This document shows, piece after piece, positions 1 to 7,400 of a stretch of DNA of 9,486 bases. The notes beneath the pieces are model-generated. The model did not search any database. It was given only the letters and a program-made list of their open reading frames with translations, and was not told the DNA's origin. This stretch comes from an uncultured Fretibacterium sp. GTDB taxonomy: Bacteria; Synergistota; Synergistia; Synergistales; Aminobacteriaceae. Location of the stretch: assembly GCF_938030725.1 (NCBI RefSeq), contig NZ_CALHIQ010000093.1:1-9486 (forward strand), given 5' to 3'. Position numbers and translations under genes: made by a program. Each line of letters begins with the position of its first letter. The stretch's first letter is position 1.

Positions 1-1
1 C

Positions 2-457
2 GCCCTCTACGAGGGCGGCGTCAGCCGCGTGATCCTCGGCCTGAAGTACGGGGGCTTCCGCGCGCTGGGGCGCCGGCTGGGGGAGGGGATGGCCGCCCTC
101 TGGGAGGCCCCGGCCGCGGACCTCCTGCTCCCCGTGCCCCTGCACCGGGGAAGCCGGCGGGGGTACAACCAGGCCTTTGAGATCGCGAAGGGTCTGGGGA
201 GGGCCTGGGGCGTCAGGGCGGAGGAGGCGGCCCGCTGGGCGGTCGCCCTGGCGCCCCGGACGGGGCTGAGCCGGGCGGAGCGGCTGTCGCTGCGCCCGGA
301 GGCCTTTGAGGTTTTCCCCCGCGTCCGCGGGGCCCGCGTGGTTCTGGTGGACGACGTGTGCACGACGGGGGCGACCCTGGCCTGCCTTGCGCGGGCCTGC
401 GAGGCGGCGGGGGCCTCCGTGCTGGGCGCCTTCGTCGCCGCGGGAAGCGCCGGATGA
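2..457 (+). CDS. comF: ComF-family phosphoribosyltransferase, 5'-truncated by window edge
   Basis: The frame is open from the window edge, so the start and the usual N-terminal zinc-finger part lie outside; 151 residues are visible. Seen: an ALYEGG...LKYGG stretch typical of the middle of ComF proteins, then PVPLHRGSRRGYNQA, the ComF signature, and VVLVDDVCTTGAT at 338-376, the PRPP-binding loop of type I phosphoribosyltransferases. ComF proteins are needed for natural DNA uptake in several bacteria and are thought to act in the cytoplasm on incoming single-stranded DNA; the exact reaction is not settled. The gene lies directly upstream of the flagellar genes, as comFC does in Bacillus, which probably reflects old gene order rather than a flagellar role. 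The family is certain; competence function is inferred from the family. Confidence 0.93.
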   Translation, partial: ALYEGGVSRVILGLKYGGFRALGRRLGEGMAALWEAPAADLLLPVPLHRGSRRGYNQAFEIAKGLGRAWGVRAEEAARWAVALAPRTGLSRAERLSLRPEAFEVFPRVRGARVVLVDDVCTTGATLACLARACEAAGASVLGAFVAAGSAG

Positions 458-469
458 TGGGCCGGCGGG

Positions 470-497
470 TAAAGGGCGGGGGAGAAAGTTCCGATAC
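470..497 (+). promoter_or_regulatory. Predicted sigma-28 (FliA/SigD) promoter of flgM-flgN-flgK-flgL
   Basis: TAAA (470-473), 16 bases, then TCCGATAC (490-497). The flagellar sigma-28 consensus is TAAA, about 15 bases, GCCGATAA; here the -35 core is complete and six of eight -10 bases match. Transcription would begin near 503-505, giving flgM a leader of about 90 bases. A late flagellar promoter in front of flgM fits the usual logic in which sigma-28 drives its own inhibitor. The spacer is one base longer than the ideal. No convincing sigma-70 promoter was seen in this gap, though read-through from comF is possible. Confidence 0.65.
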
Positions 498-500
498 TCT

Positions 501-523
501 ACCCGGAATGAGGCCGTCCGGGT
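501..523. repeat. Inverted repeat across the predicted flgM transcription start
   Basis: ACCCGGA (501-507) and TCCGGGT (517-523) are perfect 7-base reverse complements around a 9-base centre. The left arm covers the predicted sigma-28 start site, so much of it may not be transcribed; a DNA-level dyad is at least as likely as an RNA hairpin. In GC-rich DNA such a dyad can arise by chance. Confidence 0.35.
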
Positions 524-528
524 GCAGA

Positions 529-546
529 CAGGGCATGGACGCCCTG
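529..546 (+). promoter_or_regulatory. Candidate CsrA-binding hairpin in the flgM leader
   Basis: CAGGGC (529-534) pairs perfectly with GCCCTG (541-546), leaving the six-base loop AUGGAC (535-540). CsrA/RsmA binds GGA, ideally within ANGGA, shown in a short hairpin loop, which is what is seen. A second GGA lies in the flgM ribosome binding site (AAGGAG, 580-585), about 45 bases downstream. Known CsrA-repressed leaders often pair an upstream hairpin with a site on the Shine-Dalgarno sequence. csrA itself lies in the same cluster. Binding is inferred, not shown. Confidence 0.45.
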
Positions 547-579
547 GCGGACGGGTGAACGCGAACGGGGAAGGACGGA

Positions 580-585
580 AAGGAG
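580..585 (+). promoter_or_regulatory. Ribosome binding site deciding the flgM start
   Basis: AAGGAG lies 1 base before GTG 587 and 10 bases before the in-frame TTG 596. One base is too close for initiation, so the site favours the TTG, which also gives an N-terminus (MIGRIYG) typical of FlgM. Confidence 0.6.
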
Positions 586-595
586 CGTGTTCCCT

Positions 596-880
596 TTGAT
601 AGGAAGGATATACGGGCAGTTCGGCTTCGACGCGCCGAACGCGAAGAAGGCGCGGCGGAGGACCGGCGCGGGCGGCACGTCCGTCGGCTCGGACGAGGCG
701 GACTTCAGCTCGTTCTCTGTGGAGCTGGCCCGCATCGACGCGGAGCTGAAGAACGTTCCGGACGTCCGGGAGGACGTCGTCGCGGCCTATAAGGAGCAGG
801 TGGAGGCGGGGACCTACGTCCCGCCGCTGGACCAGGTGGCCCACTCCCTGCTCGTGGCGGGGCTGCTGAACGTCCGCTAG
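596..880 (+). CDS. flgM: FlgM, anti-sigma-28 factor
   Basis: FlgM binds the flagellar sigma factor (FliA/SigD) in the cytoplasm and blocks late gene expression until the hook-basal body is complete and FlgM is secreted. With the TTG start the protein has 94 residues, normal for the family. It begins MIGRIYG, has a low-complexity, probably disordered N-terminal half (Arg/Gly/Ser rich, about residues 17-34) and ends in the conserved sigma-binding half (about 40-94), with VREDVVAAYKEQVEAGTYVP matching the FlgM pattern of a helix followed by (I/V)..GtY. A GTG at 587 in the same frame would add three residues but sits directly on the Shine-Dalgarno sequence. The gene is first behind a predicted sigma-28 promoter and 14 bases before flgN. 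Confidence 0.9.
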   Translation: MIGRIYGQFGFDAPNAKKARRRTGAGGTSVGSDEADFSSFSVELARIDAELKNVPDVREDVVAAYKEQVEAGTYVPPLDQVAHSLLVAGLLNVR

Positions 881-894
881 CGGGGGGCGAGCCG

Positions 895-1350
895 GTGCGC
901 GGCGAGGTTGAGGCTCTGATCAGCGCGGTCTTGGAGGAAGCGGACGCGATCGACGACCTGGTGGACGTCGTTCGGGATCAGCGCGAGGCCGTGAAGGTCG
1001 GGGACGCGGAGGAGATGGACGGCCTGATGAGGGAGATGCATGAGGTCGTCTTCGACGTGCAGACCCAGGAGCTCCGGCGGAGCGACAGGGCGAAGAGGCT
1101 GGCGGCGCAGTTCGGCTGCGAGCCCTGCGCGGAGTCCCTGGCTGTGCCCATGGAGGAGGCCGAGCGCGCCCTGTTCAACGGCGCGGCGGACCGGCTGACC
1201 CAGTCCGTGTTCGTGCTGAAATCCGAGATGGCGATCCTGAGCGGGCTGATCGAGCAAAATAAACGGTATACGGCGATGCTGCTGTCGGAGTGGCGCCGTC
1301 TCATGGGGGAGGGCGCCGCGGACGCGGGAGCGGCGGATTTCAGGGGGTAG
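895..1350 (+). CDS. flgN: FlgN-family export chaperone for FlgK and FlgL
   Basis: FlgN-type chaperones bind the C-termini of the hook-associated proteins FlgK and FlgL in the cytoplasm and deliver them to the flagellar export gate. The protein has 151 residues, close to the usual 140-160. It is almost wholly helical and charged. Residues about 5-60 carry the FlgN pattern of a Leu-rich helix with DQREAVKVGDAEEMDGLM, resembling the family's EqReaL..gd...L, and a second long helix spans about 85-140. The GTG start is weakly supported by a G-rich run at 882-887; no better start is seen. The stop lies 3 bases before the flgK ATG, suggesting translational coupling. Assignment rests on the helix pattern and on position between flgM and flgK. 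Confidence 0.85.
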   Translation: MRGEVEALISAVLEEADAIDDLVDVVRDQREAVKVGDAEEMDGLMREMHEVVFDVQTQELRRSDRAKRLAAQFGCEPCAESLAVPMEEAERALFNGAADRLTQSVFVLKSEMAILSGLIEQNKRYTAMLLSEWRRLMGEGAADAGAADFRG

Positions 1351-1353
1351 AAG

Positions 1354-4300
1354 ATGCTCAACGCTTTTTCGGGAATCGAGATGGGGAAGAGGGCGCTGAA
1401 CGCCTACAGGCTCGGTATGCAGACCGTGGGACACAACGTCTCCAACATGAGGACGGAGGGGTATTCCCGCCAGAGGGTGCTCTATTCCACGGTGCAGCCC
1501 ATGGACCTTCCGGGCGTTGGGCAGGTTGGCCAGGGGATGAAGGCCGACGAGATCGTCCGCATCCGGGACCAGTTCCTCGACTTTCAGTACCGCTCCAACC
1601 TGGCCACCAAGGGGTATTGGGACACGATCAACGCCGTCTACCAGAACCTGCAAAACTACATTCCTGAGCCGAAGAACAAGGGGCTCAGTGCTGCGATGGA
1701 CACGTTCTACGCCGCCATGCGGACGTTGCAGCAGAAGCCGGAGGACGCCGCCGCGCGGCGCAGCCTCGTGGAGTCGGCCCGGTCCATCGGCGGGGTGTTG
1801 GACACGATCGTCACCGGGTTTGAGACGTACGCGAAGAACCTGAATCAGCAGGTCCTGACCGCAGTTCAGGACGCAAACCAGATGCTGCACAAGATCGCCG
1901 CCCTCAACAAGCAGATATACAAGGCCGAGGCGCTGGACCAGAACGCCAACGACCTGATGGACCAGCGGGACCTGCTCCTCGACAAACTGTCCGAGATGCT
2001 GGACGTCACCACACAGGAACCCCTGCGGTATGGCGAAGTGAACGGCGAGTTCTTCCTGACGTTGAACGGACGCGCCCTCATCCAGGGCGACCACGTCCGC
2101 GAGCTGAGAGCGCACGCCTTCCAGTGGGACGGGCAGGTCTACTACGACGTCCAGGTGGCGGAGAACGAGTTCGACATCGTGGAGAACTGTTACGTCGCCG
2201 ACGTCCTGGCCACGGGGCCTGAAGGGGTGCACCAGCTCACCGTCGACCGCCTCGCGAACGGCAAGGAGTGGGCCCTGGGCGGCGGCGACCCCCTCTGCCT
2301 CGACACGCGGGCCGTGACCACCTCCAGCTTTAAGGACGGCGTCATGCTGGACAAAGCATCGGACCAGGCGAGGACGCGGAGCATCACCATCCGAACGACG
2401 AAGACGGACGGGACGCCCGTCAGCTTCACCGTTGACATCGCCTGGGATGCGGCGAACTCGAAATGGACCCTGAAGGCAACGGACTCTGACGGAGCCGCGT
2501 TGGGCGCGAACAGCGATTCGGGCGATGCGGAGCTGACCGTTAAAGAGCTGGGCGAATTTTTGAACGACGTCATCGCGGCGAACCCCGACCTGAACAATTC
2601 CGGACTGAAGGTCGTGCAGCTGCCGGACGGCGTCACGCCGCCCACGTCCCTCCGCATCGAGGCGGGCAGCGACGCGGAAGGCTGGACCCGTTCGCTGGAG
2701 GTTCGGGACGTGGGTGGGACGCTTGGGATGCTATCGCCGGTCCAGGTGGTGAAGAAGGGCGAAACCCGGATGCGGAGCCGCCCCATGTCCCCCACGGAGC
2801 CCCTCGGCATCAAGGGCTCCTTCCGCATTCAGGTGGGGACCCAGGGCATGCGCGTCACGTCGGGCATCTTCCGGACCAACGACGCCGAGGGCTTGAAGGC
2901 GGGGGAGATCATCGGCCCCGGCAAGCCGGGGGATCGGCACACGTTCCGCATCGGCGTGGCGGACGATCAGGTGGACATCACCGCGTCCTGGAACGATACT
3001 TCCAAAAGGTGGGAGCTGACGAGCGACGTGTTCGCGTCCGGAGCAAAGACGACCCGGACGATACCCTCGCCCTACCCCGCGGTCAGCGCCTCGGGCGCGC
3101 TGACCGTCGCGGAGTTGACGGGCTTTATGAACCAGGCGCTGCCCAGCGCCGGGATATCCGGGCTCACCGTCGTGTCGGGGCCGGCCGGAGGCACAGCCAC
3201 GCAGTTCTACGTCGAGTCGAAGGACCACCGCCTGATCTCCATCAGCGACGTGGAGGGCAGCCTGGCGAAGCGGATGGGCATCGTCAACAAGGCGCCGGTG
3301 GTCACCATCGACGTGGAGGAGACGGACACCCTCACCACGATCCGCAACAAGATCAACGAGAAGTATCAGGCGGAGCTGGGGCTCACCGCGCCGGAGGACT
3401 GGGTGCACGCTTCGCTGAAGCAGGACGCGGACCAGTCCTGGTACCTGACGATCGCCTCGGACGTGCCGGGCGAGGCCCAGCGCATCACGCTGATGGGGGG
3501 GGTGGACGGGAACGACCAGGTCCTGCGGCGGCTGGGGCTGATGCGCCTCGAACAGATCGGCACGGTCAGCGCTGCGGACAAAACGCCCGTCTACCGCGAG
3601 GTTGCGGCCATCAGCACGGTGGCGGAGGACGCCTCCTTCACCTTCAACGGCGTGCGGTACCTCTCCTCGGACAATCGGTTCAAGGAGGCGAGGCGCATCC
3701 CCGCGTCGGGAGGGAGCAGCGACTACAGCGCGTCGAAGCTCGTCCAGGTGGAGGAGGGCATGTGGTTCAACCTGAAGCACGCCGGCAGCACGGCCATCAC
3801 CGTGCGCCACCACGTCCGGAACGGCACGATCAAGGCCCTTGAAGAAGCCAGGGACGGGATCATCCCCAACCTCCAGGCGCAGCTAAATGAGCTGACCTGG
3901 GGGCTGGTGAACCACGTCAACGCCTATCAGTATTCCGGGTACGGCATCGGCGGCGACATCACGACGACGGGGGTCGCCTTCTTCAAACCCCTCAGCACGC
4001 GGACCAAGGCGGCTTCAAACCTTTCCGTCAACGACGCCGTGGTGGCGGACAATGCCCTGATCGGCGCGGCGATGGGCCGAAAGAACGCTGCGGGGATCGC
4101 CGCGAGCGGCATCAGTGGCGGGTCGGGCGACGGGAGCAACGCCCTGCGCATGGCGGACCTGGCCTCCGCGCGGGCCCTCAAGGGCGGCACGATGACCATC
4201 AGGGGCGTCTACGACGCAATGCTTTCCCAGGTCGGCTCCAAGGCGGCGCACGCACAGCTGATGAGCACCGCGCAGGACAGCCTGGCCGAACAGATCGGCC

Positions 4301-4455
4301 TGCAGCGTGAGGCGGTGTCCGGCGTGAATCTGGATGAGGAGCTCATGGACATGATCACCCTCAACCGCTGCTTCGGGGCCATGTCGCGCTACGTGACCAC
4401 CTTGGACGAAATGCTGAACGCGATCATCAACGGCTTCGGTCTGGTGGGCCGTTAG
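1354..4455 (+). CDS. flgK: FlgK, hook-associated protein 1, enlarged
   Basis: FlgK is a secreted axial protein that forms the first ring of the hook-filament junction. The N-terminal helix (residues 1-45) holds the flagellar rod/hook motif GHNVSNMRTEGYSRQ (26-40). Residues 200-216 (DLMDQRDLLLDKLSEML) match the FlgK D1 helix, and residues about 824-863 the returning D1 segment. The C-terminus (991-1033, VNLDEELMDMI...) is the classic FlgK tail, including the VNLDEE signature. At 1033 residues it is far longer than the usual 450-650. The extra length lies between about residues 250 and 800 and includes three repeat modules described separately. Three cysteines (279, 315, 1006) are unusual for an axial protein. 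An AGGGGG Shine-Dalgarno (1342-1347) stands 6 bases before the ATG, inside the end of flgN. Confidence 0.97.
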   Translation: MLNAFSGIEMGKRALNAYRLGMQTVGHNVSNMRTEGYSRQRVLYSTVQPMDLPGVGQVGQGMKADEIVRIRDQFLDFQYRSNLATKGYWDTINAVYQNLQNYIPEPKNKGLSAAMDTFYAAMRTLQQKPEDAAARRSLVESARSIGGVLDTIVTGFETYAKNLNQQVLTAVQDANQMLHKIAALNKQIYKAEALDQNANDLMDQRDLLLDKLSEMLDVTTQEPLRYGEVNGEFFLTLNGRALIQGDHVRELRAHAFQWDGQVYYDVQVAENEFDIVENCYVADVLATGPEGVHQLTVDRLANGKEWALGGGDPLCLDTRAVTTSSFKDGVMLDKASDQARTRSITIRTTKTDGTPVSFTVDIAWDAANSKWTLKATDSDGAALGANSDSGDAELTVKELGEFLNDVIAANPDLNNSGLKVVQLPDGVTPPTSLRIEAGSDAEGWTRSLEVRDVGGTLGMLSPVQVVKKGETRMRSRPMSPTEPLGIKGSFRIQVGTQGMRVTSGIFRTNDAEGLKAGEIIGPGKPGDRHTFRIGVADDQVDITASWNDTSKRWELTSDVFASGAKTTRTIPSPYPAVSASGALTVAELTGFMNQALPSAGISGLTVVSGPAGGTATQFYVESKDHRLISISDVEGSLAKRMGIVNKAPVVTIDVEETDTLTTIRNKINEKYQAELGLTAPEDWVHASLKQDADQSWYLTIASDVPGEAQRITLMGGVDGNDQVLRRLGLMRLEQIGTVSAADKTPVYREVAAISTVAEDASFTFNGVRYLSSDNRFKEARRIPASGGSSDYSASKLVQVEEGMWFNLKHAGSTAITVRHHVRNGTIKALEEARDGIIPNLQAQLNELTWGLVNHVNAYQYSGYGIGGDITTTGVAFFKPLSTRTKAASNLSVNDAVVADNALIGAAMGRKNAAGIAASGISGGSGDGSNALRMADLASARALKGGTMTIRGVYDAMLSQVGSKAAHAQLMSTAQDSLAEQIGLQREAVSGVNLDEELMDMITLNRCFGAMSRYVTTLDEMLNAIINGFGLVGR
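2371..3561 (+). repeat. Three diverged Flagellin_IN-like modules in FlgK
   Basis: Protein-level repeats: A, residues 340-465 (2371-2748); B, 529-650 (2938-3303); C, 650-736 (3301-3561). A and B share, in order, a strand pair with W and KWTLK / RWELT, then ELTVKELGEFLN / ALTVAELTGFMN, then SGLKVV / SGLTVV, then a strand ending in RDVGGTLGML / SDVEGSLAKRMG. C has the compact form IDVEETDTLTTIRNKIN, a strand pair, then VDGNDQVLRRLG. This order (strand, 'dtl..l...IN' helix, hairpin, G-containing end) resembles the Flagellin_IN family of surface domains in flagellin, FliD and hook proteins. The repeat relation of A and B is seen directly; the family name is inferred. Confidence 0.65.
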
Positions 4456-4480
4456 TCGTCAGGAGAGGTGAGGTAAGGAC

Positions 4481-7400
4481 ATGTACAGCCGAGCGACGAG
4501 CATGGGCTCCTACGCAACTCTTTTGAGTTCGCTACAGGGCAACTACAGGAACATTCAAAACCTCCAAAAGCAGTTGGCGACCCTAAAGAAGTACTCCAAC
4601 CTGTCCGAGAACCCCTCGGCCATCTCCCGTGCCCTTGAGCTGCAATCCGCCATTGCGGCCAACGACGACTACAAGGAGAACGGCGAGAACGCGGTGGCGC
4701 TCCTGAAGCACGCGGAGGGCGCGCTGGATCAGGTCCTGAACGCGGCGAAGGCCATCCGGACCCTGGTGATCCAGGCGGGAGATGGCGCGCTGAGCAAGAG
4801 CGATCGCGAGATCATCGCAAAGCAGATCGAGGCCAACCGACAGACCATCCTGGATGCCCTGAACACCAAGGTCGCGGGGCAGTACCTTTTTGGCGGCACG
4901 AGCACGGGGGAGGCCCCCTTCGTGCTCAACGCGGACGGCAGCCTGACCTACCGCGGCACGGACGAGCGCATCAAGTACGCGCTTTCGAACGTCCTGACGG
5001 GGGACGTCTCCTTCACGGGCAGCGAGGTGCTCCCGAACAACGAGAAGGCCTACTTCATATGTAGCCACTACGTGCCGCTGGACTGGCAGTGGAAGGGGCG
5101 TGAGGAGAAGGTCCAGATCACCGTCGGGAACCGGACGATCTCCGTCTTCATCCCGGAGCGCTGGATCGACGAGGTGGCGACGGGGAAGACGAAGCCAACG
5201 GACTACAACCAGTTCCGCGACCCGGACGAAGTGTCGGGCATCAGCTTGGACGACCTGGCGGCGCTCGTCAACCGCTCCCTGGAGGAGCAGGGGGCGGACA
5301 TGCTGGTCCGGGCGTCGGTGGAGAAGGACCTGGCCTCGGGCCGCCAGCAGATGGTCATCAAGAGCCACACGGGCGAGAAGGTGGGCATCACCGGCTGGTC
5401 CACCACGGACTACATGCCCATGCCGCAGTCCATCGCCGGCATTCAGTTCAAGAAGACCGGGACGACGGCTGGAGGAGGGGTGACGGTGGAGACCCCGAAC
5501 TGGAACGCCTCCATGCTGGGCGGTACATCGGACATCTCCCTGACGGGGCTGAAGGACAAGATGCTGACCGTCGTCACGATCGCGAAGGACGGGACCAAGG
5601 AGGAAAAGACCTGCACCTTTGCGGCGGCGGACGCTGCAAGCGTGGACGCGCTGACCGCGAAGCTGAATGCGGCAGGCAATCTCCCCGCCGGCGTCACGGC
5701 CTCCACCAGGAACGGGAAACTGGTGCTGACCTCCGCGGACGGCAAATCCATCCGCGTGGACGGCACGGCGGCGGAGCAGCTCTTCGGCGCGGCGCGCCGG
5801 AGCGAGGCCGCGAAGTACAGCGGCCTCATGGGGAAGATCAGCGTCCTGGGCTGGCGTGACGACTCACTGGGCAAGGGCATCACCGTCACCGTGGACGGCA
5901 AGGACTACGACTTCGCGTTTGCCGGAAAACGCTCCATCTCGGACCTGGTGGCGGAGATCAATAAGAAGATCCCGGTGGACGCCGGCGACGTGCCCGTAGC
6001 CTCCGTCGTCGCAGGACGCCTGGTGCTCCAGTCCTCCCGCGGGCAGGTGACGGTGAAGGACCATGGTGCTGCGGGAGGCGTCCAGCAGTTGTTCGGCACG
6101 GCGGGGCCGGTGAAGAGCTCCACCAGCTCCCTCGCCGTCAAGGTGGGGGATAAGCTGCCGGTGACGGTCTACGTCAACGAGGGCGACACCCTGGCGGACG
6201 TCGCAGAGAAGCTCAACGCCATCGAGGGCGTCTACTCAAGAACCTCTGCCGACGCGGACCAGCTGGTGGCCGTGGCGAAGCGCGTCGGCGATCTGCATGC
6301 AGACAATCTGTCCACGAACGCCGCGGCGGAGTCCCTGCACTATCCCTCCCTCACCCTCACGGGGGCTGGAGGGGCGCTGGCGCTCTTCGACTTCACCTTC
6401 GCTGAGAACGCCGAGACGGGGGAGCAGCGGGGGGTCATCGCCTCCAAGCCGCAGACGCGCCCCGTCGATCACAGCCACATGGACGTGTTCGACGTCCTGG
6501 GGATGGAGACAGCCCTGAAGAGCGTGGAGTTCAAGAACGGCAGGGTCCTGAAGGTCGAGGCCGGAAAGCCGCTGCACTGGCGCGTGATGAGCGGCGGGCA
6601 CACGGCAGACATCACCCTGAACCCCGGAGAGTACACGATGGACGACCTGGCTGCCCGCATCCGAAACGCCGGCGCGGGCTGGCTCGACGTGACGGTGGAC
6701 GTGTACAACAAGGACCACCGCAGCGAGGACAGCACGGAGTCGGGGCTTGGCACCAGCTACAACCGGGAGGAGGCCACACAGCGCCTCGTCATTCGCGGGC
6801 TGAAGGGCGAGCAGGTCCTGTTCCTGGACATGAACGACCAGCACTACGCCGACGAAATGGGGCTGTCCACGTCACTCCGCACGACCCCCGACATGGGGGT
6901 GAAGAGCATTGCCTTCCCAGAGGCCCCCTGCGTGGACGACGAGCTGGGGGTGAAGGTGCGCGTTCAGATGAACTGCGGCAAAACCTACGACGTCAACATC
7001 ACGAAGAAGGCCGTCGTGAACCCCGCCACCGGCGAGGTCGATCGGGTGAAGGTGATGCGGGAGATCGTGAACCAGGTGAACGCCCAGGAGGGCTCGAACG
7101 TCATGGGGCTCACCGTGCCGGTGGACAAAAACGGCGCGGAGATCCCACACTCCGCCTCCATCCACTTCCTGTCGGGTGAGCCCTTCTCGGTGGTGGACCT
7201 GCCCTTCTCCGACCCCGCCTGGTCGGACTACGCAGGGGGCATCGCGGCCCAGCTCGGCATCCACGGCGGCGTTTCGGCCAACCTGGCGAAGACCGCGACC
7301 CCGATGAAGGACGGGGAAAAGTTTGGGAAGTCCGGCGTCCTGCGCTTTGAGAGCCTGGGGCACAGCGTGACCATCGACGTGTCGGAGAACGACACGGTGA

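Noticed and set aside
454..558. 34-codon frame whose ATG overlaps the comF stop as ATGA
   Set aside because: Tempting as a coupled small gene, but it spans the sigma-28 promoter, has no good ribosome site and no recognisable protein pattern.
877..2232. 451-residue open frame on the minus strand opposite flgN and flgK
   Set aside because: Antisense shadow of GC-rich codons; low-complexity His/Leu/Arg/Val composition and no recognisable motif, while the plus strand carries clear flagellar genes.
2731..3813. 360-residue open frame on the minus strand opposite flgK
   Set aside because: Same GC-driven artefact; composition rich in Arg, His, Gly and Leu, no domain, wholly inside flgK.
3009..3842. 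277-residue plus-strand frame inside flgK
   Set aside because: Overlaps the conserved FlgK frame, is extremely Arg/Gly/His rich and has no ribosome site; an out-of-frame shadow.
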